Origin: Planctomycetota bacterium
Lineage (GTDB): Bacteria > Planctomycetota > J058
NCBI GenBank assembly: GCA_019636275.1
Contig: JAHBXY010000071.1
Location: 1 to 43,272, forward strand
Reading direction: 5' to 3'
DNA length: 43,272 nucleotides
Below are positions 1 to 7,681 of the stretch, one piece after another. A program made the translations under genes and the position numbers. The number at the start of each line of letters is the position of its first letter. Position 1 is the first letter of the stretch. The notes under the pieces were generated by a model, which saw only the letters and a program-made list of their open reading frames with translations, was not told the DNA's origin and did no database searches.

Positions 1-1
1 G

Positions 2-241
2 GCGCGCCTCGACGCGGCGGTCCGCCGGCGGCTCGAGGTCGAGCGCGCGCGGCTGGGCGCCGGCGCCGGGCGGCTCCTGACGCTGTCGCCGCTGCAGGTG
101 CTCGCCCGCGGATTCAGCCTCACGACGACGGCCGACGACCAGGTGCTGCGCGACGCCGCCGCCGTCGAGCCGGGCGACCTCGTGCACACGCGGCTGGAGC
201 GCGGCGCGCTCGAGGCGGTCGTGGTGCGCATCCACCCCTAG
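2..241 (+). CDS. xseA: Exonuclease VII large subunit, C-terminal part (truncated by window)
   Basis: The last 79 codons of a gene that enters from the left edge. The translated end contains LSPLQVLARGFSL followed by VEPGDLVHTRLERGALEAVV, the typical C-terminal signature of XseA (SPL-vLaRGys ... GD-l ... G-l-a-V). XseA with XseB forms exonuclease VII, which degrades single-stranded DNA in the cytoplasm to short oligonucleotides. The adjacent xseB supports the call. The stop codon TAG at 239-241 is immediately followed by a palindromic repeat copy, so xseA and xseB are separated by about 250 bases rather than overlapping as they often do. Confidence 0.9.
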   Translation, partial: ARLDAAVRRRLEVERARLGAGAGRLLTLSPLQVLARGFSLTTTADDQVLRDAAAVEPGDLVHTRLERGALEAVVVRIHP

Positions 242-430
242 GTGTGCTCGACGGCTGCGGCCGCGGATGCTGGGCGGGGCGGCGCGCGCGCGGGCTCGAA
301 GTATGCCGATACGACGTCGCCCGCGCGCGCGCCGCCTCGCCTCAGCCTCCGCGGCCTCGCCTCACTCGCTGCTCCGATCGAGGGCTGGTCACACGCGAAG
401 CGTGGTCGCACCGATCTGTCCAGTGGCTTT
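242..430 (+). repeat. Dispersed palindromic repeat, copy A
   Basis: Begins directly after the xseA stop with GTGTGCTCGACGGCTGCGG, shared with the copies at 22484, 34370 and 42173. It holds a long G/C inverted repeat of about 23 bp (left arm near 272-294, right arm near 327-350) with one G-T wobble, then a tail (TCAGCCTCCGCGGCCTCGCC) that matches the tails of copies C and D. The right boundary is approximate because the last 50 bases diverge. It probably folds as a long hairpin in the xseA 3' untranslated region. Confidence 0.75.
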
Positions 431-452
431 GAGCGACGACGGTGGCGTCGGG

Positions 453-458
453 TATCCT
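453..458 (+). promoter_or_regulatory. Candidate -10 element TATCCT upstream of xseB
   Basis: TATCCT followed by CGG lies 31 bases before the chosen xseB start, downstream of repeat copy A. The same TATCCT box recurs near other gene starts in the window (18126, 32194, and 31684-31679 on the minus strand). No clear -35 box is visible. Confidence 0.35.
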
Positions 459-489
459 CGGGGCCGCGCCAGCGGCGCAGGAGCGGCCG

Positions 490-684
490 GTGAAGTTCGA
501 GGACCAGTACCGCCAGCTCGAGGAGATCCTCGTCCGCCTGGAGCGGGGGGAGCTCACGCTCGACGAGTCGCTGCAGGAGTACGAGAAGGGCGTCGCCGCC
601 CTGCGCGCCTGCCGCGAGGTGCTGGCGAAGGCCGAGCGGCGGATCGAGGAGCTCTCCGCGCCGTCCGAGGCCGCCCGGGCGTGA
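490..684 (+). CDS. xseB: Exonuclease VII small subunit
   Basis: A 64-residue protein with the XseB signature: YRQLEEILVRLERGELTLDE followed by SLQEYEKGVAALRACREVL and a heptad-rich C-terminus, within the normal family length. The GTG at 490 is chosen because AGGAG (479-483) lies 6 bases upstream. An earlier in-frame GTG at 442 would add a Gly/Ala-rich extension with no ribosome-binding site. It binds XseA and is needed for exonuclease VII activity. Its last four bases overlap the start of the prenyl synthase gene (GTGA), so the two are translationally coupled; xseB-ispA is a common bacterial arrangement. Confidence 0.92.
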   Translation: MKFEDQYRQLEEILVRLERGELTLDESLQEYEKGVAALRACREVLAKAERRIEELSAPSEAARA

Positions 685-1571
685 GCGAGGTCAAGCCGCT
701 GCTCGAGGGCGTGCGCCGCGACGTCGAGGCGGCGCTCGACGGCGTCCTGCCCCCCGTCGCGGGCGACCCGACGCGCCTGCACGAGGCCATGCGCTACAGC
801 GCGCTCGACGGCGGCAAGCGCGTGCGCCCGGCGCTGTGCCTGCTCGCGGCCGAGGCGCTCGGCGGGGCGCGCGCCCGCGCGCTCCCGGCCGCCTGCGCGG
901 TCGAGCTGATCCACGTCTACTCGCTCGTCCACGACGACCTGCCGGCCATGGACGACGACGACCTGCGCCGCGGCCGCCCGACGAGCCACAAGGCGTTCGG
1001 CGAGGCCACGGCGATCCTCGTCGGCGACGGCCTGCAGGCCCTGGCCTTCGAGGCGCTCGCGCGCGCCTACGGCGACGACCCCGCCCTGGGCCTCGACCTC
1101 GTCCGCCTGCTGGCCGAGGCGGCCGGCGCGGGCGGCATGGTCGGCGGCCAGGCGCTCGACATGTCCGGGCAGCGGCTCCCGCGCGAGGAGGCGGCCCTCG
1201 AGGGGCTCCACCGCATGAAGACCGGCGCGCTCCTGCGCGCCAGCGTCCTCCTCGGCGCGCGCACGGCCGGCGCCCGCCCGGGCGACGCGCGCTGGACGGC
1301 GCTCGACGCCTACGCGCGGGCCGTCGGGCTCTGCTTCCAGGTCATGGACGACGTGCTCGACTGCACGGCCTCGACGGAGGCCCTGGGCAAGACCGCGGGC
1401 AAGGACGCCGAGCAGGACAAGCTCACCTACGTGGCCCTCCTCGGCCTCGACGGCGCGCGCGCCAAGGCCGAGCGCCTCCTGTCCGAGGCCGTCGACGCGC
1501 TCGCCGACCTCGGCCCGCCCGCCGAGCCCCTGCGCGCGCTGGCGCGGTTCATCGTGGCGCGCTCGTCGTAG
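681..1571 (+). CDS. ispA: Polyprenyl (farnesyl/geranyl) diphosphate synthase
   Basis: A 296-residue short-chain trans-prenyltransferase. It condenses isopentenyl diphosphate with allylic diphosphates to make C15 (or C20) prenyl diphosphates, feeding quinone, undecaprenyl and hopanoid or carotenoid synthesis in the cytoplasm. The sequence shows GGKRVRP, the first aspartate-rich motif VHDDLPAMDDDDLRRGRPT, GQALDM, the MKTGALL segment, and the second aspartate motif FQVMDDVLDCT followed by GKTAGKDAEQDKLTY. The GTG start at 681 overlaps the xseB stop. A much longer upstream reading frame exists but lacks homology before this point. The exact chain length of the product cannot be read from the sequence. 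Confidence 0.93.
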   Translation: MSEVKPLLEGVRRDVEAALDGVLPPVAGDPTRLHEAMRYSALDGGKRVRPALCLLAAEALGGARARALPAACAVELIHVYSLVHDDLPAMDDDDLRRGRPTSHKAFGEATAILVGDGLQALAFEALARAYGDDPALGLDLVRLLAEAAGAGGMVGGQALDMSGQRLPREEAALEGLHRMKTGALLRASVLLGARTAGARPGDARWTALDAYARAVGLCFQVMDDVLDCTASTEALGKTAGKDAEQDKLTYVALLGLDGARAKAERLLSEAVDALADLGPPAEPLRALARFIVARSS

Positions 1572-1572
1572 C

Positions 1573-1910
1573 CGCCGGGCCAGGACGAGGCGCCGTGCGG
1601 CGCGCCGCGCCTTCTCGACCGCGCCGGCGTGGGCCTCCGTCAGGAGGCGCTGTCGATCGAGCGCGGCGGGGTCGTGCGCCGCGCCGGCCTCGAACGGGCC
1701 CTCGAAGCGAGCCTCGCTCACGCCGACGTTCAGCCGGAACACGCCCGGGCGATCGAGATTGGACGTGCGGTCGTGGTCGTCGTCGCGGACGGCGAGCGTG
1801 GCGAACGGGAGCCTCCGCTCCTCGCCGTGGAAGAAGAACGACGCTTGGCCCGATAGGCGCTGGACGCCCGCGACGAAGCGCGTGACCTCGGCCTCGTCCT
1901 CGGCCTCGTC
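1573..1910 (-). pseudogene. Remnant of a DUF6194-family protein gene
   Basis: Reading the minus strand gives an open stretch with FFFHGEERRLPFATLAVRDD, then DHDRTSNLDRPGVFRLNVGV, matching the characteristic core of DUF6194 proteins (ATI/DhD, SnLDRPGVFRLN-GVs). There is no start codon ahead of the core: a TGA lies just upstream, and the first in-frame GTG (1742) falls inside the conserved block. After DPAALD the usual PHPVYGWMSWV block is missing and the frame runs without a stop into the antisense of ispA. It therefore looks like a decayed gene with 5' loss, an internal deletion and a lost stop. It sits just behind a minus-strand operon. Family identification is from memory of the motif, not a search. 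Confidence 0.6.
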
Positions 1911-1923
1911 CCCGGCGCGGCGA

Positions 1924-2601
1924 TCACGCGCCGAGCGCCCACCTCACGAGCGCCGCCGCCGCCGCGGCGTGAAGCCGCTCGGACGCCTGCTCCGGCGTGG
2001 CGAACGCGCGGTGCCGGACGTGCCGCACGAGCGCCTCGACGAGCCGCGTCCGCCGCCAGCCGGCGACCGGCTCGACGAGGCCCGCCAGGGCCTCGCGGGC
2101 GAACGCGCTCCGCCCCTGCGCCAGGACGAGGGCGTGCTCGCCGAGCGCGTCGCCGAGCGGGGCCTCCTCCCAGATCCGGCGCAGGCGGCCGTCTTCGGGG
2201 TCGTCGAGCCAGCGCTCGACGAGCCGCAGCAGCGCCTCCTCGCGCGCGGCCTCGCCCGCGGCGACGCCGCGGAACAGCGCCTCCACGGTGCGGTCGGTCG
2301 ACGTGCGCGAGGCCGCCAGCACGCAGCGGCGGCCGGCGACGACCGCGCGCAGGTAGACGTCGGGCCAGCGCTCCAGGAGCGCCGCCGACCAGGCCTCGAG
2401 CGCGCCGGGGTCGCGCACCGGCAGGGGCGGGGCGACGCCGAGCGCCGCGCAGGCGCCCGGGTGCGCGCAGAAGGCGGCCAGCTCGAGGCGCTCGCGCCCG
2501 AGGAGGCCCGCGCGCACGCGCTCGGCCAGCCAGGCCCCCTCGTCGGCCGGGGCGCCCGTCTCGCGGGCGCGCCGCTCGAGCTCGCGCAGGTGGTCGTCCA
2601 C
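1924..2601 (-). CDS. Hypothetical protein with recurring N-terminal LRELER module
   Basis: A 225-residue, helix-rich, probably cytoplasmic protein with no signal peptide. It begins VDDHLRELERRARETGAPAD and continues ERVRAGLLGRERLELAAF, the same module as the proteins starting at 20058 and 22794. Further on it has LLRLVERWLDDPEDG and ends ALVRWALGA, resembling ERWLDGRA and ALIPWALG in the 20058 protein, so the two are full-length paralogues. The GTG start at 2601 is one base after the upstream lipoprotein stop (TGA-C-GTG), so it is the last gene of a three-gene minus-strand operon. Function is unknown; no catalytic motif is seen. Confidence 0.75.
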   Translation of the reverse strand: MDDHLRELERRARETGAPADEGAWLAERVRAGLLGRERLELAAFCAHPGACAALGVAPPLPVRDPGALEAWSAALLERWPDVYLRAVVAGRRCVLAASRTSTDRTVEALFRGVAAGEAAREEALLRLVERWLDDPEDGRLRRIWEEAPLGDALGEHALVLAQGRSAFAREALAGLVEPVAGWRRTRLVEALVRHVRHRAFATPEQASERLHAAAAAALVRWALGA

Positions 2602-2602
2602 G

Positions 2603-3244
2603 TCAGTCCCACGCCCTCGACGCGCGCCCGCGGTCGACCTGCGCCCGCAGGTCGAGCCGTCGGTCGACCTGCACCTCGCGAGGGCCCACCCGCACGACGC
2701 CCTCGTCGAACAGCGCCGTGACCGTCTGACCGACCACCTCGAGGCGCCAGCGCAGGTCCACGCGCAGCGGCAGGGCCACGCCGCCGGCGCGGACCGTCCC
2801 CTCGCCCGAGAGCCGCCCGCCGGCCCCGTCGTCGTCCAGTCCCCCGCGCAGGTCGAGCTCCACCTGCAGCTCGTCGAACCACTCGCCCGCGGACCGCGCC
2901 GGGTCGAGCTGGACCCAGACACCCGCGCCGTCCTCGAGCCGCCGGGCCAGCACCCGGCCGGAGAGGACGAGCGCGTGCCCCCGGGCGCGGTCGAGGTCGA
3001 CGGTGGTGTGTCCGGGCTCGACCTCCGTCGTCGCCGGTCCCCCGGGCAGGGGGGGCCAGGTCTCCGGGTCTTGCAGGCGCAAGAGCCCGTGGAGCCCGTA
3101 GGCCGTCGCCCACACGACCGTGCTCGCGGCCTCGCGCGCGCCGATCGCCCCGCCGAGGAGGGCGCGCGGGCGCGCCGCGGGCTCCGCGCAGCCGGCCAGC
3201 ACGCCGACCACGAGCGCCCCGAGGCCCACCCGAGCGGCCGTCAT
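2603..3244 (-). CDS. Putative lipoprotein of unknown function
   Basis: 213 residues. The N-terminus MTAARVGLGALVVGVLAGCA is a lipoprotein signal peptide with the lipobox L-A-G-C, so the protein is predicted to be lipid-anchored on the outside of the cytoplasmic membrane or in the outer membrane. The mature part is rich in beta-prone segments (HTTVDLDRARGHALVLSGRV, VALPLRVDLRWRLEVVG, VRVGPREVQVDRRLDLRAQV), resembling a secreted barrel or sandwich domain. No family is recognised. The ATG overlaps the stop of the small upstream gene (ATGA, 3241-3244) and the stop is one base from the downstream module gene. Confidence 0.72.
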   Translation of the reverse strand: MTAARVGLGALVVGVLAGCAEPAARPRALLGGAIGAREAASTVVWATAYGLHGLLRLQDPETWPPLPGGPATTEVEPGHTTVDLDRARGHALVLSGRVLARRLEDGAGVWVQLDPARSAGEWFDELQVELDLRGGLDDDGAGGRLSGEGTVRAGGVALPLRVDLRWRLEVVGQTVTALFDEGVVRVGPREVQVDRRLDLRAQVDRGRASRAWD

Positions 3245-3423
3245 CGGGCCGCCGCCCCGGGCCGCCTCGCGCCCCGGTCGAAGCGCCGCCAGGCGCTCGC
3301 CGCCTCGGGCCGGGGGCCCTCGTGCTCGGTCGCCGACGCGCAGGCGAGCGGTGCGTCGTCGAGGAGCGAGGGCAGAGGCCCTCCAGGCGGGGGCGGGCGA
3401 GGTGTGTCGTCGGAGGTGCTCAT
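3241..3423 (-). CDS. Small hypothetical protein, first gene of minus-strand operon
   Basis: A 60-residue Pro/Ala/Arg-rich polypeptide (MSTSDDTPRPPPPGGPLPSL at the start). Its stop overlaps the start of the lipoprotein gene by four bases (ATGA), which is the main support. It has no recognisable domain and looks disordered. It could instead be a 5' leader of the lipoprotein mRNA that is open by chance in GC-rich DNA. Its start lies only 53 bases from the divergent formiminotransferase gene. Confidence 0.45.
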   Translation of the reverse strand: MSTSDDTPRPPPPGGPLPSLLDDAPLACASATEHEGPRPEAASAWRRFDRGARRPGAAAR

Positions 3424-3461
3424 CGGCGCCCCGCGGAGTCTACCGCGCCGCCGCGCGCCGC

Positions 3462-3467
3462 TATGAT
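3462..3467 (+). promoter_or_regulatory. Candidate -10 element TATGAT before ftcD
   Basis: TATGAT, a near-consensus -10 box, ends 9 bases before the ATG of the formiminotransferase gene in the 53-base divergent spacer. Transcription would begin almost at the start codon, giving a very short or absent leader. The -35 region is weak. Confidence 0.45.
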
Positions 3468-3476
3468 CGCCAGGCG

Positions 3477-4949
3477 ATGCTCGTCGAGTGCGTGCCGAAC
3501 TTCAGCGAGGGGCGTGATCTCGCCACGATCGAGCGCCTGGCCGCCGCCGTGACCGCGGTCCCCGGCGTGGCGCTCCTCGACCGGCACTCGGACCCCGACC
3601 ACCACCGCACCGTCCTCACGTTCGCCGGCGCGCCGGCGGCCGTGAGCGAGGCGGCCTTCCGGGCCGTCGCCGTGGCCGTCGAGGCGATCGACATGCGGCG
3701 CCACACGGGCGTCCACCCGCGCCTCGGCGCGGCCGACGTCGTGCCGTTCGTGCCTCTGCGCGGCGTCACCATGCAGGAGTGCGTCGCCCTCGCCGACGCG
3801 CTCGCCGAGCGGCTCGCGCGCGAGCTGGAGCTCCCCGTCTACCTCTACGGCCACGCGGCGCGCCGGCCCGAGCGCGCGCGGCTGCCGTGGCTGCGCCGCC
3901 CCGAGCTCGAGGGCCTGGCCGAGGCGCTGGCCACGCCCGAGCGCGCGCCCGACGTCGGCCCCGCGCGGCCGCACCCGACGGCCGGCGCGACGGTCGTGGG
4001 CGCGCGGGGGCTGCTGCTGGCGTTCAACCTGGACCTCGCCTCGAGCGACCTCGCCCTGGCGAAGCGGATCGCCCGCGCGATCCGCGAGTCGTCCGGGGGG
4101 CTGCCGGGCGTGCAGGCGCGCGGGCTCACGCTGCCGCTCCAGGGCCGCGTGCAGGTCACGACGAACCTGACCGACCTCTCCCGTAGCGGGCCCGGGCTGG
4201 TCTTCGCCGAGGTCGAGCGCCTCGCCCAGGCCGAGGGCACGCGCGTCGCCGCGTGCGAGCTCGTCGGCCTCATGCCGCGGGCGGCCGTGCGCGAGGCGGC
4301 CGAGGTGCTCCTGCGCCTGCCCGCGCCGCTCGCGGGCCGCGTGCTCGAGGACCGGCTCGAGGCCGCGGCGCTCCTCGACCCGGGCGGGCCGCTCGAGCGC
4401 ACGACGGCCCTCCTCGCCTCGCCGGCGCCCGACGCGCCGGGCGGCGGCACGGGCGGGGCCCTGGCGCTGGCGCTGGGCCTCGCGGCCCTGCGCAAGGCGA
4501 TCGCGCTCTCGCGCGGCGGCAAGGGCGCGCTCGACGACGCCGCGCTCGACGCGCTCGAGGCCGACCTGCCGACCGAGGGCGAGCTCCTCCTCCTGGCCCG
4601 CGAGGACCACGAGGCCTGGGCCGGGCTCCTCGCGGCCCTGCAGCGGCCGAAGGACGACCCCGGCCGCGCCGCCGCGGTGAAGGCCGCGCGCCGGCCGGCG
4701 GTGGCCGTCCCCGAGCGCCTGATCGGCCTGGCGGCGCTCGTGGGCGAGGCGGCCGCGCGCGTGGCGCGCGAGGGCAACCCGAACCTCGTCAACGACGCGG
4801 CGCTCGCGGCCGAGCTGGCCCTGGCCGCCGGGCGCGTCGGGCGGCTCAACGCGCGCGCCAACGCGCCGCGGGCCGAGCGGCCGGACCACGCCGAGGCGCT
4901 GGCGCGGCTCGAGGCGGCCGTGGCCACGGCCCGGGCGGCGGCGGGCTGA
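3477..4949 (+). CDS. ftcD: Bifunctional glutamate formiminotransferase / formimidoyl-THF cyclodeaminase
   Basis: A 490-residue fusion. The N-terminal formiminotransferase part starts MLVECVPNFSEGRDLATIER and carries DRHSDPDHHRTVLTFAG, the HTGVHPRLGAADVVPFVPL block and VYLYGHAA, then PTAGATVVGAR and FNLDLASSDLALAKRIARAI. The C-terminal part (about residues 330-490) is an all-helical cyclodeaminase-like domain with PTEGELLLLAREDHEAW, LQRPKDDP and EGNPNLVNDAALAAELA. It transfers the formimino group from formiminoglutamate to tetrahydrofolate and releases ammonia in histidine degradation. No other hut genes are present, so it stands alone here. Starts at the only ATG next to the family's conserved N-terminus. 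Confidence 0.93.
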   Translation: MLVECVPNFSEGRDLATIERLAAAVTAVPGVALLDRHSDPDHHRTVLTFAGAPAAVSEAAFRAVAVAVEAIDMRRHTGVHPRLGAADVVPFVPLRGVTMQECVALADALAERLARELELPVYLYGHAARRPERARLPWLRRPELEGLAEALATPERAPDVGPARPHPTAGATVVGARGLLLAFNLDLASSDLALAKRIARAIRESSGGLPGVQARGLTLPLQGRVQVTTNLTDLSRSGPGLVFAEVERLAQAEGTRVAACELVGLMPRAAVREAAEVLLRLPAPLAGRVLEDRLEAAALLDPGGPLERTTALLASPAPDAPGGGTGGALALALGLAALRKAIALSRGGKGALDDAALDALEADLPTEGELLLLAREDHEAWAGLLAALQRPKDDPGRAAAVKAARRPAVAVPERLIGLAALVGEAAARVAREGNPNLVNDAALAAELALAAGRVGRLNARANAPRAERPDHAEALARLEAAVATARAAAG

Positions 4950-4950
4950 C

Positions 4951-5460
4951 ATGAGCGAGCCCCCCCGCATGTTCGGCCTCGACCCCATGCGCGCGCGCCT
5001 CCTCCTCGGCGCGCTCGCCCTCCTCGCCGCCGCCGGGCTGGCCTCCATGCCGGTCGTCGGGATCGACCCGCTCACGGGCGCGCGGGTGGCGCCCACGACC
5101 GCCCAGCAGAACGGCCGCCGCGCCGTCCACGCGCTGGGGCGGATCGTCGAGGCCCAGTCGGTCCTGCGCCTCGACCGCGACGGCGACGGCGTCCTGGAGT
5201 TCGGCACCCTCGACGACCTGCGCGCCGCGGGGCTGATCACCGACGACGACCTGCCGCCGGGCTACGTGGTCGAGGTCCGACCGTCGGTCGACCGTCCGTC
5301 CTACCGCTGGATCGCCGTGGCCACGCCCGTGACGCCGGGCGAGACCGGCGACCGCACCTACGTCGTGAACCAGGCGGGCGTCGTCCACGCCGTCGACGGC
5401 CCGGTCGCCGTCGACGACGGCTGCGCGATCCCCACCAGCGCCACCCGGGCCTTCCGGTGA
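4951..5460 (+). CDS. Single-pass membrane/secreted protein, pilin-like layout
   Basis: 169 residues. A hydrophobic segment near residues 16-38 (LLLGALALLAAAGLASMPVV) follows a short Arg-containing N-terminus. The outside part has AVHALGRIVEAQSVLRLDRD, then DGDGVLEFGTLDDLRAAGLI and VVNQAGVVHAVDGP. This order (long helix with an AQ-x-L motif, acidic DGDG turn, then a short beta domain ending with a product-like loop) resembles type II secretion or pseudopilin-like secreted proteins and DUF2950-like proteins, but no prepilin cleavage site GFTLIE is present. It starts two bases after the ftcD stop and overlaps the next small gene, so it is probably co-transcribed with both. Function unknown. Confidence 0.7.
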   Translation: MSEPPRMFGLDPMRARLLLGALALLAAAGLASMPVVGIDPLTGARVAPTTAQQNGRRAVHALGRIVEAQSVLRLDRDGDGVLEFGTLDDLRAAGLITDDDLPPGYVVEVRPSVDRPSYRWIAVATPVTPGETGDRTYVVNQAGVVHAVDGPVAVDDGCAIPTSATRAFR

Positions 5461-5621
5461 TCGAGCGCGTCCCGGCCGACGACGGCACCGGGCGCACGTC
5501 GCTCTGCGGCCCGGTCGTCGGCGTCCTCCTCCTGCTCGCCCTGTGCCTGTTCTTCGGCGTGCCGTGGATCGCGCGCCGGACCCGGGGAGACGGACTCGCG
5601 CCGATCACGACGGGGCGCTGA
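5457..5621 (+). CDS. Small membrane protein (54 aa)
   Basis: GTG at 5457 overlaps the preceding stop codon (GTGA). The product has one strong transmembrane helix, LCGPVVGVLLLLALCLFFGV, flanked by PWIARRTRGDG, which suggests the C-terminus is inside. The overlap and clean hydrophobic segment support a real gene that completes the ftcD operon. No family recognised. Confidence 0.6.
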   Translation: MIERVPADDGTGRTSLCGPVVGVLLLLALCLFFGVPWIARRTRGDGLAPITTGR

Positions 5622-5647
5622 CGCCGAGGCGAAGGGTAGAACCCACC

Positions 5648-7681
5648 TCAGCGGCAGACGCGCAGACCCACCGCGTCGTCCGGCCCGGGCAGCGCGAAGG
5701 TCGCGCCGAGGGCGCGATCGACCGGCGCGCGGAAGCTCCCGCCCATGTGAAGGCGCAGGGCCGGCCGGGCGGGGTCGACGTCGGCCACCCACTCGGCGAC
5801 GTTGCCGATCATGTGCAGGCAGCCGACGGGCGAGGCGCCGGCGGGGCGGGCGGTCACGGCCTCGGGGCGGCCGTGGTCGCCCGCGCCGAGGACGAGCTGC
5901 CCGCCCTGGCGGGCCGGCGGCGTGTTGACGCGCGGCGGGCCGGGCTCGGCCTCGCCCCAGGGGAAGGGCCGCCCGTCGTCGCCCAGCGCGGCGCGCGTCC
6001 ACTCCGCCCGCGTCGGCAGGCGCAGCCCCGCCCAGGCCGCGTAGGCGCGCGCCTCCTCCCACGACACCCGCCGCGCCGGGAGGACCGCCGACGCCGCGTG
6101 CGCCGGCGCCGCGGTCCGACCCGCCGCCATGCGCTGGACGGCGAGCTGCCGCTCCGTCACCTCGTGCTTGCCCATGAACACGCCGCCGGCCCACGCGAGG
6201 ACCGAGCCGTCCCGCTCGTTGACGTACTCGCCCGGCGCCGCGCCGAAGCACAGCCCCTCGGGCAGCGGCAGGGGCGGCCGGGCCTCGGCCGGCAGCGCGC
6301 GCAGCCACGCTGGCCCGTCCGGCTCGCGCAGGGCGCGGAGCGTCACCACCGCGCCCTCGTTGCCGGCGGCGTCGACCGGCAGGAGCGTGAGCTCGCCGCC
6401 GCCCTCCCCGAGCGGCAGCGAGACGACGCCCGGGCGCCCGCCCTCGAGGCGCACGACGGCGCCGGGCGCGCCGACGACGCGCACCTCGGTCCAGGGCCCG
6501 TCGTCGACCGCCCAGCAGGTGACCTCGACGGCCGCGCGGGGGGTGCTCACGTCGGCCGGCAGGAGCACCTCGAGCCGCGGCGGCGTCAGGTCGCCCGTCC
6601 ACCCGCGCCGCGCCTGGACGCGCCCCTCGCCCGTCCAGGCAACGACCGACACCGCGCGGCGCCCCTCGGCGTTGGGGACCCACGCCTCGAAGGTCCCGTC
6701 CGACGAGACGCTGGCCGTCGCGTCGCCGACCGTCACGCGCAGGCCGGTCAGCGGCCCGTCCGAGGCCACCCGACCTCGCACGCACGCGGCCGACCCGCCG
6801 ACGATCGCGCCGTCCGCCGGCTCGAGGACCTCGAGCGTGAGCCGCGGCGGCCGCCGGCGCACGCTCAGCGCCGCCGCCGCGCGCCAACCCGCTTGATCCA
6901 CGGCGACAACGTCCACGCGGTTGGGGCCGGTGACCAGCGGCACCTCCCGGGCGTGGCGCCCGTCGCCGAGGGCCTCCGCGGGCTGACCGCCGATCTGCAC
7001 GTCGACGGGCGACGCGTCGTCGACGCGGACGACGACGCGCAAACGGCTCGCGGCGGTGGCGCTCTCCAGGTCGGCCGGCTCGAGGAGCGTGAGGAGGGGC
7101 GGCGCCGAGTCGACGAAGAGGGGTAGGTCGACCGTGGCCGTCTCGCCCCCCTGCGCGACCTCGACGCGCAGGACCGAGGGCCCCTCGGGGAGCGCGAGCC
7201 CGGCGAGGGTGAAGCGCCCGCCCGCGTCGGCGAAGGCGTCGCCCCTCCCGGCGCGCACGTGCGCGCCCGCGCCCGCGGCGATCGTGCCGCGGAGGGAGAT
7301 CACGCGCTGCCGCAGGACCGGCCCCGGCGGCGTGATCTGCACACGCGCGCCCAGCGGCGCGACGATCGGCGCGGCGGCGCTGCGCCAGCCGGCGAGCGTG
7401 ACCGCGGCGACGAGCCCCGCCCCGGCCAGCGCCGCCAGCACGCGCACGGGCGAGACCTCGCGGCGCCCGCGCAGCGGCAGGTCCGCCGCGGCGGCGAGGT
7501 CGACCGCGCAGGTGGCGCAGCGCGGCGCCTCGTGCAGGCAGGCGCGGTGGTGGACCGCGCCGCACGCGCCGCAGCGCACACCGCCGCGCGGCACCTCGCC
7601 GTGGCAGAAGGCGCAGCGCAGCGGCCCGGCCCCCGGGCGAGGACGCAGCCCGCCGATCTCGAGCCCGCCCTCCGCGTCCAC
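5648..7681 (-). CDS. Membrane-anchored RING-like / Ig-like repeat / FGE-sulfatase-domain protein
   Basis: 677 residues. A cytoplasmic zinc domain holds eight ligands spaced like a RING or treble-clef finger: C23, C26, C37, C40, H45, C48, C55, C58 (CAFCHGEV, CGACGAVHHRACLHE, CATC). One transmembrane helix follows near 76-98 (VRVLAALAGAGLVAAVTLAG). The outer part has several Ig-like modules of about 90 residues (phrases like GPNRVDVVAVDQAGW, LTLEVLEPADGAIVGG, GGELTLLPVDAAGNEG). The C-terminal 220 residues are an FGE/SUMF1-like domain: GGVFMGKHEVTERQLAVQRM, ARRVSWEEARAYAAWAGLRL, PTRAEWTRAAL, MIGNVAEWVAD and MGGSF. That fold covers formylglycine-generating enzymes and many binding-only relatives, so enzymatic activity is not established. 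GTG start at 7681 preceded by GGAGGT. Divergent from a receiver protein. Confidence 0.82.
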   Translation of the reverse strand: MDAEGGLEIGGLRPRPGAGPLRCAFCHGEVPRGGVRCGACGAVHHRACLHEAPRCATCAVDLAAAADLPLRGRREVSPVRVLAALAGAGLVAAVTLAGWRSAAAPIVAPLGARVQITPPGPVLRQRVISLRGTIAAGAGAHVRAGRGDAFADAGGRFTLAGLALPEGPSVLRVEVAQGGETATVDLPLFVDSAPPLLTLLEPADLESATAASRLRVVVRVDDASPVDVQIGGQPAEALGDGRHAREVPLVTGPNRVDVVAVDQAGWRAAAALSVRRRPPRLTLEVLEPADGAIVGGSAACVRGRVASDGPLTGLRVTVGDATASVSSDGTFEAWVPNAEGRRAVSVVAWTGEGRVQARRGWTGDLTPPRLEVLLPADVSTPRAAVEVTCWAVDDGPWTEVRVVGAPGAVVRLEGGRPGVVSLPLGEGGGELTLLPVDAAGNEGAVVTLRALREPDGPAWLRALPAEARPPLPLPEGLCFGAAPGEYVNERDGSVLAWAGGVFMGKHEVTERQLAVQRMAAGRTAAPAHAASAVLPARRVSWEEARAYAAWAGLRLPTRAEWTRAALGDDGRPFPWGEAEPGPPRVNTPPARQGGQLVLGAGDHGRPEAVTARPAGASPVGCLHMIGNVAEWVADVDPARPALRLHMGGSFRAPVDRALGATFALPGPDDAVGLRVCR

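Noticed and set aside
3420..5240. A 606-codon open frame on the minus strand across ftcD
   Set aside because: It is antisense to a clear enzyme gene; in DNA this G+C-rich, opposite-strand frames stay open by codon bias. Its translation has no domain-like pattern.
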